From JAJXWB01 sp964634325 (GTDB lineage Bacteria > Pseudomonadota > Alphaproteobacteria > Rhizobiales > Beijerinckiaceae), in NCBI GenBank assembly GCA_964634325.1, contig CAZWJF010000012.1, positions 1 through 64,000 of the forward strand: a stretch of DNA of 64,000 nucleotides. The letters run 5' to 3'. Under the pieces are notes generated by a model. It was not told where the DNA came from, did no database searches, and worked only from the letters and a program-made list of their open reading frames with translations. The translations under genes and the position numbers were made by a program. Every line of letters begins with the position of its first letter. Within the stretch, counting starts at the first letter, position 1. This document shows, piece by piece, positions 49,058 through 58,323 of the stretch.

Positions 49058-50112
49058 GCCTTGCCGTGATGGCGGGGCTCCAGCTTCGTGTCGAGCGGCC
49101 AGCGCGGCCGGGCCGGCGCAGTCAGATCGTCGGTCAGGCCGAGCTCCAGCCGCTCCAGCCCAACCCAGGCGACCATGGCGCCGTTGTCGGTGCATAGCTC
49201 CGGCGGCGGCGTGACGAGCCGCAGTCCCGTCTCGCCGCAGAAGCGCGCGAGCGCCCGACGGATCGCCCCGTTGGCGGCGACGCCGCCAGCCACCACCAGA
49301 GCCGTCGGGCTGGAGCCGCCCTCACGGCTGACACGCAGCGCGGCGCGGGTCCGGTCGAGAATCGTGTCGACGACGGCCGCCTGAAAGGACGCGCAGAGAT
49401 CGGCGACGTCGGTTCTGGTAAGCGGCGCGATCTTGGCGGCTTCATTGCGCACGGCGGTCTTGAGGCCGGACAGGGAGAAATCGGGTTCCGGCCGTCCGAG
49501 CATCGGCCGCGGGAGGGCGAAGCGCTCCGGGTCGCCGTTGACTGCCTGACGCTCCACATTCGGGCCGCCGGGATAGGGCAGGCCGAGCAGCTTGCCGACC
49601 TTGTCGAAAGCCTCGCCAATCGCGTCGTCGATGGTGGAGCCCAGACGGCGATAATCTCCGACGCCCCGGACTTCCAGCAACTGCGTGTGTCCGCCCGACA
49701 CCAGCAGCACGATATAGGGAAACGGCTGGGCGTCGGTCATGCGCGCCGTCAGCGCATGCGCCTCCAGATGATTGACCGCGACGAAGGGCTTGCGGGCGGC
49801 CCAGGCGAGCGCCTTGCCGGCCGTCAGTCCGACCAGAAGCCCGCCGATGAGGCCGGGGCCCGCCGACGCGGCGACGGCGTCGACATGTTCGAGCGAGACG
49901 TTGGCGCGCGCCAGCGCCCGGCGGATCAGATGATCGAGGTAATCGATATGGGCGCGGGCGGCGATTTCCGGCACGACGCCGCCATATGCGGCGTGCTCGG
50001 CGATCTGGCTCATGACCTCGTTGGCGAGAATCTCGCCGCCGCCGTCCAGCCGCTTGCGGACGAGCGCGGCCGAGGTTTCGTCGCAGGTCGTTTCGATACC
50101 CAGAACCAGCAT
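49054..50112 (-). CDS. tsaD: tRNA N6-threonylcarbamoyladenosine transferase TsaD
   Basis: The catalytic subunit that adds threonylcarbamoyl to A37 of ANN-decoding tRNAs. The 352-residue protein begins MLVLGIETTCDETSAAL and has the metal-binding H115 and H119 in NHLEAHALT, the LVSGGHTQL segment and the GVAANGAIRR ASKHA-fold motif. It is divergent from hemC (73-base gap), an arrangement widespread in Alphaproteobacteria, and leads the PLD-gpsA-EVE series. Confidence 0.96.
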   Translation of the reverse strand: MLVLGIETTCDETSAALVRKRLDGGGEILANEVMSQIAEHAAYGGVVPEIAARAHIDYLDHLIRRALARANVSLEHVDAVAASAGPGLIGGLLVGLTAGKALAWAARKPFVAVNHLEAHALTARMTDAQPFPYIVLLVSGGHTQLLEVRGVGDYRRLGSTIDDAIGEAFDKVGKLLGLPYPGGPNVERQAVNGDPERFALPRPMLGRPEPDFSLSGLKTAVRNEAAKIAPLTRTDVADLCASFQAAVVDTILDRTRAALRVSREGGSSPTALVVAGGVAANGAIRRALARFCGETGLRLVTPPPELCTDNGAMVAWVGLERLELGLTDDLTAPARPRWPLDTKLEPRHHGKA

Positions 50113-50185
50113 GAAAGACGCGCCCTTGCATCGTGTCGGCGCAACCTATAGTCGAGCGATCGATACGGCAAACGGACGCAGAACG

Positions 50186-51115
50186 ATGAGCGCAGCTTTC
50201 CTCAGGATCGGCACGCGAGGCAGTCCTCTGGCGCTCGCGCAGGCGCGGGAAGTCCGTCGCATTCTCGCGGGCCTGCACGCGATCCACGAAGATTCCATCG
50301 AACTCGTCATCATCAAGACGACTGGCGACGCCATCGTCGACCGGCCGCTGGCGGAGGCAGGCGGCAAGGGGCTGTTCACGAAAGAGCTCGATGCGGCGCA
50401 GCTCGCCGGCGACATCGATATTGCGGTCCATTCAGCCAAGGACCTGCCCACGCAGCTGCCCTCCGGTCTCGACGTCGGCGGCTATCTGCCACGCGAAGAC
50501 GTGCGCGACGCGCTGATCGCGCCGCGCGTGGATTCGATCCGGGATCTGCCGAAGGGCGCGAAGGTCGGCACCGCCTCCCTGCGGCGCGCCGCGCAGCTCA
50601 AGCGGCTGCGCCCGGACGTCGAGACGCCGCTCCTGCGCGGCAATGTCGAGACGCGGCTGCGCAAGGCGCAGGCCGGCGAGATCGACGCGACGCTGCTGGC
50701 GCTGGCTGGCCTCAAGCGACTGGGGCTCGCCGACCGCGCAACGCGCGTGCTGGAGATCGAAGATTTTCTGCCGGCGGTCGGGCAGGGCGCGATCGCCATC
50801 GCCGTGCGCGCCGAGGATCACCTGACGCGGACGCGGATCGCCGGCGCGCTCCATCACGACACTGGCGTGGCGCTGGCGGCCGAACGGGCGTTCCTGCACG
50901 CGCTCGATGGGTCGTGCCGCACGCCGATCGCCGGCCATGCGCGGGTGCGCGACGGACAGGTCGAATTCTCGGGCATGGTTCTGCGAATAGACGGGTCGGA
51001 AGCGTTCGAAGCGTCCGCGCGAGGCGCGATAGAAGACGCAGCCCGGCTCGGCGCCGACGCCGGCCACGACATTCTCGGGCGACTTCCCGCCGGCGTGCTC
51101 GCCGCAAAGGCATGA
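50186..51115 (+). CDS. hemC: Porphobilinogen deaminase (hydroxymethylbilane synthase)
   Basis: Polymerises four porphobilinogens to hydroxymethylbilane in heme, B12 and bacteriochlorophyll synthesis. The 309 residues include RIGTRGSPLALAQA (7-20), the catalytic aspartate D86 in HSAKDLP, TASLRRAAQL and the dipyrromethane-cofactor cysteine C244 in GSCRTPIAGHA. The ATG at 50186 is favoured by the N-terminal motif. Its stop overlaps the hemD start as ATGA. Confidence 0.96.
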   Translation: MSAAFLRIGTRGSPLALAQAREVRRILAGLHAIHEDSIELVIIKTTGDAIVDRPLAEAGGKGLFTKELDAAQLAGDIDIAVHSAKDLPTQLPSGLDVGGYLPREDVRDALIAPRVDSIRDLPKGAKVGTASLRRAAQLKRLRPDVETPLLRGNVETRLRKAQAGEIDATLLALAGLKRLGLADRATRVLEIEDFLPAVGQGAIAIAVRAEDHLTRTRIAGALHHDTGVALAAERAFLHALDGSCRTPIAGHARVRDGQVEFSGMVLRIDGSEAFEASARGAIEDAARLGADAGHDILGRLPAGVLAAKA

Positions 51116-51810
51116 AAGTCCTGGTCGTCCGGGCCGTCGAGGATGCGCGCCGGACCGCCGCGCGGCTGGCCGCCGCCGGACATGAAGCGTTGATCGCGCC
51201 GGTTCTGGAGATCCGCCCGATCGACGCGGACATTCCACAGGTCGATTTCGGCGGAGTCGTCGCCACCAGCGCCCACGCCTTCGAGACCGATGCGATCCCG
51301 CAGCGCCTCAAATCGCTCCCTCTGTTCGTGGTCGGCGCCCGCGCCGCGGAAGCCGCGCGGCTGGCCGGCTTTTCAACGCCGCGCGCCGTCGCCGAGAACG
51401 CGCGCGCGCTTGTCGCCGATCTGGAGCGAGCCGCCGATGTCGGCGATCCGCTTCTCTATCTGGCCGGGCGCGACCGGAAGCCCGATCTCGAAACGGCGCT
51501 CGACGGCCGGCGCGGCCTGACCGTCGTCGAGGTCTACGCCGCGGAGCCTGGTGAAAACCTGCCGGATGCGGCGGCGCGGGCGCTCGTCGGCGGGCGGCTC
51601 GACGCCGCGTTGCACTATTCGCGGCGCAGCTCCGCGATCTTCGCCGATTTGGCGTCCGCCGCCGGCTGCGCGCCGCATTTGGCCGGCCTGCGCCATATCG
51701 CCATCTCGCAAGACGCGGCCGCGCCGCTGAGGGACCTCGGATTGGAGGTTGCTACGGCGGCGCGTCCCGATGAAGAATCAATGTTCGACGCATTGAACCG
51801 GCTGCGCTGA
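51112..51810 (+). CDS. hemD: Uroporphyrinogen-III synthase
   Basis: Cyclises hydroxymethylbilane to uroporphyrinogen III, the branch point to heme and cobalamin. The 232-residue sequence shows the family's weak conservation: VLVVRAVEDARRTAARL at the start, VVATSAHAFET, a central YLAGRDRKPDL and VEVYAAEP, and ALHYSRRSSAIF. Context is strong, since it overlaps hemC by four bases. The membrane protein that often follows hemD in Rhizobiales is absent; an SDR gene follows instead. Confidence 0.92.
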   Translation: MKVLVVRAVEDARRTAARLAAAGHEALIAPVLEIRPIDADIPQVDFGGVVATSAHAFETDAIPQRLKSLPLFVVGARAAEAARLAGFSTPRAVAENARALVADLERAADVGDPLLYLAGRDRKPDLETALDGRRGLTVVEVYAAEPGENLPDAAARALVGGRLDAALHYSRRSSAIFADLASAAGCAPHLAGLRHIAISQDAAAPLRDLGLEVATAARPDEESMFDALNRLR

Positions 51811-51846
51811 GCGTCCGGCGCCGCGAAAACCATCGGGTGGAAATTC

Positions 51847-52593
51847 ATGAGCAAGACGATCCTCATCACCGGCGGCAGCCGTGGCATTGGTCGGGCGGCC
51901 GCAATTCTGGCCGGCGCTCGCGGCTGGAATGTCGCCTTGACTTATCTTTCCAACGACAGCGCCGCGCAGGATACGGCGGCGGCGGTCGAGGCCGCCGGCG
52001 GCAAGGCGCTGGCGATCAGAGCCGATGCGGCGCGGCTCGACGACATGCGGCGCGCGTTCGACGAGACAGAGGCGGCCTTCGGTCCGATCGACGGTTTCGT
52101 GAACAACGCGGGCATTGGCACGCAGACCGGCAAGATCGCCGACAAGGATCCCCAGGAGATCGCCCGGCTCGTGGAAATCAACGTGCTCGGCGCGCTCTAC
52201 GGAGCGCGCGAGGCGGCGCGGCGCATGTCCCGGAGCCGCGGCGGCAAGGGCGGCGTCATCGTCAACATGTCTTCGGCCGCCGCGCGGCTCGGCATGCCAG
52301 GCGAAGGGGTCGACTACGCGGCGACCAAAGGCGCCATGGACACGTTGACCTACGGACTGTCGAAGGAACTCGCGCCGGAGGGAATTCGCGTGAACGCTAT
52401 CCGGCCGGGACTGATCGCGACCGAATTTCATGCGGCCATGGGCGCCCCCGGCCGCGCCGAGCGGCTGGGACAATCCGTACCCATCGGCCGCGAGGGCAGC
52501 GCGGAAGAGGTCGGCGAAGCGGTGGTCTGGCTCTTGTCCGACGCGGCGTCCTATGTAGCCGGCGCGATCGTCGACGTGACGGGAGGTCGGTGA
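51847..52593 (+). CDS. SDR-family NAD(P)-dependent oxidoreductase
   Basis: A 248-residue classical short-chain dehydrogenase: cofactor motif TGGSRGIGR (8-16), NNAGIG (86-91), and catalytic serine in NMSS (140-143), Y158 and K161 in YAATK. It ends with the typical SYVAGAIVDVTGG. The substrate cannot be inferred. It lies 36 bases after hemD on the same strand and only ten bases from the stop of the convergent L,D-transpeptidase gene. Confidence 0.92.
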   Translation: MSKTILITGGSRGIGRAAAILAGARGWNVALTYLSNDSAAQDTAAAVEAAGGKALAIRADAARLDDMRRAFDETEAAFGPIDGFVNNAGIGTQTGKIADKDPQEIARLVEINVLGALYGAREAARRMSRSRGGKGGVIVNMSSAAARLGMPGEGVDYAATKGAMDTLTYGLSKELAPEGIRVNAIRPGLIATEFHAAMGAPGRAERLGQSVPIGREGSAEEVGEAVVWLLSDAASYVAGAIVDVTGGR

Positions 52594-52603
52594 AGGACGG
52601 CGC

Positions 52604-54034
52604 TCAGCGCGCCGTCGGGTAACCTGTCGCGATACTGGCGAGCGTCGGTTGTCCGCCCGTCAGGAAACGCGGGCCGGACGCCGGCTCGAGAGACGCCTGC
52701 GGCTTGGCCTTGTGCCTGGCGGCGGACGCATCGTGGCGCGGCTTCTGGGGCTTTTGCGCTTTGGCGGGCTTGTCCGGATCTGTCACGGGCACGGTCAGGG
52801 GGGGCGCCGGAGCGGCCGCCGCCGGCTGAGGCGCAGCGGCCTGCGGCTTCGACTCGGACTTGCCCAGGCCCAGCCAGCGGCCGATGGCGTCGGTCGGAGC
52901 AGGCGCGGCCGAAGCGAGCGCGACCGACGTCTGCGCGGCAGGCTCCGGCGTCTTGGCGGCGACCGTTTCCTGCGGTTCCTGAGCCGCCGGCTTGCCTTTG
53001 GCGGCAGCGAATTTCGTCGTTGCGCCGCGCTTGCCTTTCGGCGCGTCGAGCGGAATTTCCACAGGCGCCTGCGCGAGCGCTTCCGGGCGGCTCACCATTT
53101 CGACATTGGCGAAGTGCGGGTTCTGGCCGCCGTCGGCGTACATCACACGGATCGGGCGGATGCCCTTGGACACGAGTTCGGCGACCTTGGCGGCGTCGTG
53201 CGCCTCCTTTTCGGCGACCTGCGTCTTGATTTGCGGGTCGACCGTCAGGGCCGGACAGGCCGAATTCGGATCAATACGGCCGCCGTTCGCCGACGTCGCG
53301 TCGAAAACGTAATGCCTGCCGCAGACATTGACCTTGGGCTCGAGCTTGGTCACCTCGAAATGGTCCGAACCTTCCTTCAACTGACGCCAGAAGGGCATGT
53401 TCGGATCGAGACGATGCTTGGCCAAATTCTCCGCGGTCATGCGGAAGGGATAGGATTGCATCTGGATTTCGCGTTGACCGCCGCCGAAGGCTTCGCGCGC
53501 GACCGCGTAGATTTCGCCGATCTGGTTGTCGGTCATGGAGAAGCAGCCCGCCGACGAGCAATCGCCGTGCACCATGATCATGCCGCCGGTGCGGCCAAGC
53601 GCCTTGTCGTAGGCGTTGGGATAGCCGACGTTGAAGGACAGGTAATAGTTGGAGTTCGGGTTCATCTGACCCGGCGTGATGGCGTAGAAGCCTTCCGGCA
53701 CCTGCCGGTCGCCCTCGCGCACCTTGGGTCCGAGCTGGCCGGACCAGCGGCACATCGGATAGGTCTTCAGCAGCGCGTAACGACCGTCGCTCTTTCGACG
53801 CTTCCAGATCTCGAATTCGGCTTCCTTCTTGTAGGTGCGAATCAGGATCGGTTCGTGAGCGTCGGTGTCTTTGGACGCCATCAACGAGAGCGTCTCGGAC
53901 GGAATGGGCTTCCAGGCCCGCGAATTCGCCATGTTGCGCGAATCCTGGCAACCGGCGAGGCTCGCGGCGGCGACGCCAATGGCGCCGAGCGCGGCCAGGC
54001 GCGATGCGGAGATGAATGTCGGCCGGACTCTCAT
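52604..54034 (-). CDS. Lipoprotein L,D-transpeptidase (YkuD/YafK type)
   Basis: A 476-residue envelope protein. The signal peptide ends in lipobox LAGC (C29), so it is probably a lipoprotein. The YkuD-type catalytic motif is HGDCSSAGC (H156 to C164), with C164 as nucleophile, as in YafK/DpaA-like enzymes. Those either cross-link peptidoglycan or remove Braun-type lipoprotein; which applies here is unknown. The C-terminal 180 residues are a low-complexity A/P/K/Q-rich tail, probably disordered and able to span the periplasm. Confidence 0.9.
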   Translation of the reverse strand: MRVRPTFISASRLAALGAIGVAAASLAGCQDSRNMANSRAWKPIPSETLSLMASKDTDAHEPILIRTYKKEAEFEIWKRRKSDGRYALLKTYPMCRWSGQLGPKVREGDRQVPEGFYAITPGQMNPNSNYYLSFNVGYPNAYDKALGRTGGMIMVHGDCSSAGCFSMTDNQIGEIYAVAREAFGGGQREIQMQSYPFRMTAENLAKHRLDPNMPFWRQLKEGSDHFEVTKLEPKVNVCGRHYVFDATSANGGRIDPNSACPALTVDPQIKTQVAEKEAHDAAKVAELVSKGIRPIRVMYADGGQNPHFANVEMVSRPEALAQAPVEIPLDAPKGKRGATTKFAAAKGKPAAQEPQETVAAKTPEPAAQTSVALASAAPAPTDAIGRWLGLGKSESKPQAAAPQPAAAAPAPPLTVPVTDPDKPAKAQKPQKPRHDASAARHKAKPQASLEPASGPRFLTGGQPTLASIATGYPTAR

Positions 54035-54200
54035 ACGCTGTTCGCGTCCCCTGTTTACGTCGGCGTCCAGCGCCGTTTCGGCAGGCGTCTTTGTCCCCGG
54101 CCTGCCGTTTCGATTTACGTCCGTTATCCTTACGCGCCTGTTACCCGGCGCAGGGGTAATTTTCCGTCTCGGTTAACGCAGCGCTAACGGCGGGTCACCC

Positions 54201-55157
54201 CTACAGGGCTTTGCGCCCCATGGCCAGAAACTTCTCCGCCCGCGCCGCCCGCAACTCCTCCCGAGAAAGGCCGCCCAAGGCGCCGAGCGCGGCCGCCACC
54301 GCGTTTCCGGTCGCCTCGATCGCCGTCTGCGGGTCGCGATGCGCGCCGCCGACCGGCTCCGAGACGATGGCGTCGATAATGCCGAATTTGAGCAGATCTT
54401 GGGCGGTGATCTTCATGTTGGTCGCCGCGTCCTGCGCCCGGCTCGAATCGCGCCACAGGATCGAGGCGGACGCCTCCGGGGAGGCGACTGTATAGATTGA
54501 ATGCTCCAGCATGATCACGCGATTGCAGCTGGCGATGGCGACGGCGCCGCCCGACCCGCCCTCGCCGACGACGACCGCCACGTTGGGAACTCCAAGCGCG
54601 AGCGAGGCGTCGGTCGAGCGCGCGATGGCCTCCGCTTGCCCGCGCTCTTCGGCGTCGACGCCCGGAAAGGCGCCGGCGGTGTCGACGAGGCTGATCACCG
54701 GCAGGCCGAAGCGATCGGCCAGCTCCATCAGCCGCACCGCCTTGCGATAGCCCTCCGGTCGCGCCATGCCGAAATTATGCTCGAGGCGGGATTTGGTGTC
54801 GGATCCCTTTTCCTGCCCGATCACGCAGACCGGCTCGCCCCGGAACCGCCCGAAACCGCCCACGACGGCGGCGTCCTCGGCGAATTTCCGGTCGCCGGCC
54901 AGCGGCGTGAATTCCGCGATCAGGCCATTTACGTAGTCGAGAAAACGCGGGCGCTGCGGGTGCCGGGCGACGAGCGTCTTCTGCCAGGGCGTGAGCTCGC
55001 GGTAGAGATCGGCCAGAGCTTTGGCCGCCTTCGTTTCGAGTTTCGTGAGCTCTTCGCCGATCGAGACTGCGCCGCCGCGCGCCGCGACGGCGCGCAATTC
55101 CTCGACCTTGGCTTCGAGTTCGGCGACAGGCTTTTCAAAATCGAGATAGGAAACCAT
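54201..55157 (-). CDS. accA: Acetyl-CoA carboxylase carboxyltransferase, alpha subunit
   Basis: The AccA half of the carboxyltransferase that forms malonyl-CoA for fatty-acid synthesis. The 318 residues begin MVSYLDFEKPVAELEAKV and contain GRPEGY-type substrate segment MARPEGYRKAVRLM, the oxyanion-region SLVDTAGAFPG and VVGEGGSGGAVAIA. The ATG at 55157 matches the family start. It follows xerD with a 129-base gap in the same direction. Confidence 0.96.
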   Translation of the reverse strand: MVSYLDFEKPVAELEAKVEELRAVAARGGAVSIGEELTKLETKAAKALADLYRELTPWQKTLVARHPQRPRFLDYVNGLIAEFTPLAGDRKFAEDAAVVGGFGRFRGEPVCVIGQEKGSDTKSRLEHNFGMARPEGYRKAVRLMELADRFGLPVISLVDTAGAFPGVDAEERGQAEAIARSTDASLALGVPNVAVVVGEGGSGGAVAIASCNRVIMLEHSIYTVASPEASASILWRDSSRAQDAATNMKITAQDLLKFGIIDAIVSEPVGGAHRDPQTAIEATGNAVAAALGALGGLSREELRAARAEKFLAMGRKAL

Positions 55158-55286
55158 GCGGGATCGGGCTGCGGCGCGCACGCCTGAAAACGAACCCTCG
55201 CGCCTCCCGCGCCGGGTGCGGCGCGAAACTGGCTATTCGTCGGGCTCAAGTCAAGCAGGCGAAGGACTGAGAGCGCGGCCGCTCTG

Positions 55287-56231
55287 TCACTCCTGGTCGC
55301 CGAGCGGATGCAGATCGCGCACCATCGCGCGCATCCTCTCATCCAGGACGTGCGTATAGATCTGCGTGGTGGAAATATCGGCGTGGCCGAGCAATTCCTG
55401 CACGATGCGCAGGTCCGCGCCGTTTTGCAGCAGGTGGCTGGCGAAGGCGTGGCGCAACACGTGCGGGCTGACGCCGCCGGCGGCTATGCCGACCCCCGTC
55501 GCCAGCGACTTGAGGTCGCGGGCGAAGGCCTGCCGGGTCAAATGTCCGCTCTCCGCGTCGGACGGGAAAAGCCATTTCGACGCTGCAAGCGCCGGGTAGG
55601 CCGCCTTGAGCGCCTCCAGATATGCGGCGATCGACTCGCGGGCCGCCGGCGTCACCGGCACCAGGCGATCCCGTCCGCCCTTGCCCCGGATCGAAATGAA
55701 CGTCTCCCGGGATCGGGCGGCCGTCCTCGGCAGGGCGACGAGTTCGGAAACGCGCAAGCCCGTGGCGTAGAGCAACTCGACGAGCGCATATAGGCGCGCC
55801 GCGCGCATGCGTTTGGATGGGAGAAGGCCGGGCGCGCCGGCCGCGGCGCGCGCCGATTCGATCAGCCGGTCGACCTCGTCGATGGTGAGAATTTTCGGCG
55901 CGGCCGGATGTCTGCGCGGTCCTTCGAGGATGGCCGAGGGGTCGTCGCCGCGCAAATTCTCGACCACGAGAAATTTGTGGAGCTGACGGATCGAGGAAAG
56001 CCGCCGGGCCGACGAGGACGGCTCAAAACCGCGTCGCTGCAAGTCGCCCAGATAGGCCCGAATGGCTTGCGTGTCCGCGTCGAGCAGGGCGGCGCCGCGC
56101 GCTTCGAGATATTTCGCGTAATCGACGAGGTCGCGGCGATAGGCCTCGATCGTATTGCGCGCCGCGCCGCGCTCGGCGGCGATCATGTCGAGAAAAAGGT
56201 CGATCGGACCGACGGCGCGGGCGCCGGTCAT
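55287..56231 (-). CDS. xerD: Site-specific tyrosine recombinase XerD
   Basis: A 314-residue tyrosine recombinase with catalytic R160 (TGLRVSE), K184 (RGKGGRDR), H257 and R260 (PHVLRHAFASHLL), H283 (LLGHADISTTQIY) and Y292. The N-terminal sequence IDLFLDMIAAERGAARNTIEAYRRDL and the location between aroKB and accA are typical of XerD. It acts with XerC (14627-15616) at dif. Its ATG overlaps the stop of the small 48-residue membrane protein gene. Confidence 0.92.
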   Translation of the reverse strand: MTGARAVGPIDLFLDMIAAERGAARNTIEAYRRDLVDYAKYLEARGAALLDADTQAIRAYLGDLQRRGFEPSSSARRLSSIRQLHKFLVVENLRGDDPSAILEGPRRHPAAPKILTIDEVDRLIESARAAAGAPGLLPSKRMRAARLYALVELLYATGLRVSELVALPRTAARSRETFISIRGKGGRDRLVPVTPAARESIAAYLEALKAAYPALAASKWLFPSDAESGHLTRQAFARDLKSLATGVGIAAGGVSPHVLRHAFASHLLQNGADLRIVQELLGHADISTTQIYTHVLDERMRAMVRDLHPLGDQE

Positions 56232-56374
56232 TTGCCGGAGAGAGCGTTCGCCGGCAGGGTTTTGCTCATCTCGCGCGGCTGCGGCTGAACGAAAGTCGCC
56301 ACAGACCACATGCCAGCGTAGACGGCGCCGGCCAGGACGCCGACGAGAACAAGAAATCGAACCAGGCTAGGCAA
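56228..56374 (-). CDS. 48-residue membrane protein with a TTG start
   Basis: A short reading frame directly before xerD. From a TTG at 56374, with GGAG six bases ahead, it encodes 48 residues: a hydrophobic helix (about 4-27) followed by a polar tail containing VQPQPREMSKTLP. Its TGA overlaps the xerD ATG, which suggests translational coupling. Similar tiny proteins with a hydrophobic helix and a PxPRE-type motif occur between aroK and xerD in other Rhizobiales, where they are sometimes mislabelled. Its function is unknown. Confidence 0.72.
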   Translation of the reverse strand: MPSLVRFLVLVGVLAGAVYAGMWSVATFVQPQPREMSKTLPANALSGK

Positions 56375-56477
56375 ATGACGCTCCAGGCAACCCGGCGAGG
56401 ATAAGATGGGGGAGCGCAGACAGGCAAGGTCGGTCGTGTGGTTTCGATTGGATCGAACCTTGTGTTACAGACCGGGC

Positions 56478-58211
56478 ATGAGTCAGGCCCCGTCCGGTGT
56501 CGTTCAGCAGGCGACGTCGCCCGCGCGCACGCGCGAGCGCGCGCTCGTGGCCGCCCTCGGCCGCCGCAGCATCGTTCTCGTCGGGATGATGGGCTGCGGC
56601 AAGACTTCGGCAGGGCGGCGACTGGCGGACCGGCTGGGGTTGCCGTTCGTCGACGCCGACCATGAAATCGAGGCCGCGCACAAGCTGACGATTTCCGAGA
56701 TATTCGCCACCTATGGCGAGCCTTATTTCCGCGACGGCGAACGGCGCGTCATGGCGCGCCTGCTTGCCGACGGGCCCAGCGTGATCGCAACCGGCGGCGG
56801 GGCTTTCATGAACGAGCAGACGCGCGCCCGGATCAAGGAAGCCGGCGTCTCCGTCTGGCTCGACGCCGATTTCGATCTGCTGATGAAACGCGTGCGCAAA
56901 CGTCCGACGCGCCCGCTGCTGCAGAACCCCGATCCGGAAGGCACGCTGCGGCGGCTGATGGAGCAACGCAACCCGGTCTATGCGACCGCCGATCTGACCG
57001 TCGGAGCGCACGATGCGCATTTCGACGTCGCCGTCGAGGATGTGATGAGCGCGCTCGAAGCCTATCTGGACCCGCATGGCGGCAAGGCCGCCAAGACGTC
57101 GACGCGGATCGTCCGCGTCGAACTCGGCGCGCGCGGTTACGATATTGCAATCGGGGACGGCGTCATCCGTCAGGCTGGCGCGCGTATCGCCGCGCTGGCG
57201 CCGAAAGCCGCCTGCGCGATCGTCACCGACGAAAACGTCGCAAAACGCCACCTTTCGACGCTCGAGGCCAGCCTGTCGGAGGCGGGGTTGCGGCATGTCA
57301 GGATCGTCGTGCCGCCGGGCGAAGGCACGAAGCGTTACGAATGGTTCGAAAAGGTCTGCGAAGCGACGATCGGCGCGCGGATCGAGCGAGGCGATTTCGT
57401 CGTCGCGCTCGGTGGCGGCGTCGTCGGCGACCTCGCTGGCTTCGTGGCGGCGTCGGTGCGGCGCGGCGTGCGCTTCATTCAGATTCCCACGACCCTGCTG
57501 TCTCAGGTCGATTCCTCGGTCGGCGGCAAGACGGGAATCAATTCCGCCCACGGCAAAAATCTGATCGGCGCCTTCTACCAGCCTTCGCTGGTGCTTGCGG
57601 ACACCGGGGCCCTGGCGACGCTGCCGGAGCGGGAATTCCGGGCGGGCTATGCGGAAGTGGCGAAATACGGGCTGATCGACGCGCCCGACTTCTTCGAATG
57701 GCTCGAGCAGAACTGGCGCGGGGTGTTCGCCGGCGGTCCGGCGCGCATTGAAGCGATCGCGCGTTCCTGCGCCTCCAAGGCGGCGGTCGTCGCGCGCGAC
57801 GAAACCGAACAGGGCGACCGGGCGCTGCTCAACCTCGGACACACGTTCGGCCATGCGCTCGAGCGGCTCGTTAATTACGATGGCGGACGGCTCGTGCACG
57901 GCGAAGGCGTAGCGATCGGCATGGCGTGCGCTTATCGCTTCTCGGTGCGGCGCGGGTTGTGCGCGGGGCAGGACGCGGAGCGGGTCGCCGGCCATTTGCG
58001 GTCGGTCGGCCTGCCGACGCGCATCCGCGACATCGCCGGCTGGGATGCAGACGCGGACGCGATTCTTCAGGCCATGTATCAGGACAAGAAGGTGCAGCAG
58101 GGCGCCCTGACGTTCATTCTGGCGCGGGGCATCGGCCAATCCTTCATCGCCAAGGGCGTCGCGCCCGAAGACGTCCGCGCCTTCCTGGTCGAGGAACTGG
58201 CCGCCGCGTGA
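56478..58211 (+). CDS. aroKB: Fused shikimate kinase / 3-dehydroquinate synthase
   Basis: A 577-residue fusion of two shikimate-pathway enzymes. Residues 28-195 are shikimate kinase, with Walker A GMMGCGKT (36-43), DADHEIE (59-65) and GGGAF (106-110). Residues about 210-577 are dehydroquinate synthase, with GGGVVGDLAGF (312-322), DSSVGGKTGIN, E393 and K396 in YAEVAKYGL, and metal-binding H455 and H474. The joint is a short charged linker around 196-208 with no stop or restart. In most relatives aroK and aroB are adjacent separate genes. The ATG at 56478 gives a normal kinase N-terminus; an earlier GTG/ATG-open stretch reaches 56406. Confidence 0.95.
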   Translation: MSQAPSGVVQQATSPARTRERALVAALGRRSIVLVGMMGCGKTSAGRRLADRLGLPFVDADHEIEAAHKLTISEIFATYGEPYFRDGERRVMARLLADGPSVIATGGGAFMNEQTRARIKEAGVSVWLDADFDLLMKRVRKRPTRPLLQNPDPEGTLRRLMEQRNPVYATADLTVGAHDAHFDVAVEDVMSALEAYLDPHGGKAAKTSTRIVRVELGARGYDIAIGDGVIRQAGARIAALAPKAACAIVTDENVAKRHLSTLEASLSEAGLRHVRIVVPPGEGTKRYEWFEKVCEATIGARIERGDFVVALGGGVVGDLAGFVAASVRRGVRFIQIPTTLLSQVDSSVGGKTGINSAHGKNLIGAFYQPSLVLADTGALATLPEREFRAGYAEVAKYGLIDAPDFFEWLEQNWRGVFAGGPARIEAIARSCASKAAVVARDETEQGDRALLNLGHTFGHALERLVNYDGGRLVHGEGVAIGMACAYRFSVRRGLCAGQDAERVAGHLRSVGLPTRIRDIAGWDADADAILQAMYQDKKVQQGALTFILARGIGQSFIAKGVAPEDVRAFLVEELAAA

Positions 58212-58323
58212 ACGCGATTTACATGGCCGCGGCGGTGGCGCAGCCGGCTTTGGCTTTCTATTGTTTCCCGCTTCGTGGGACGGTCGGCGCGCGGGCGGCC
58301 GACAAACTCTGGATGGAACCGAA

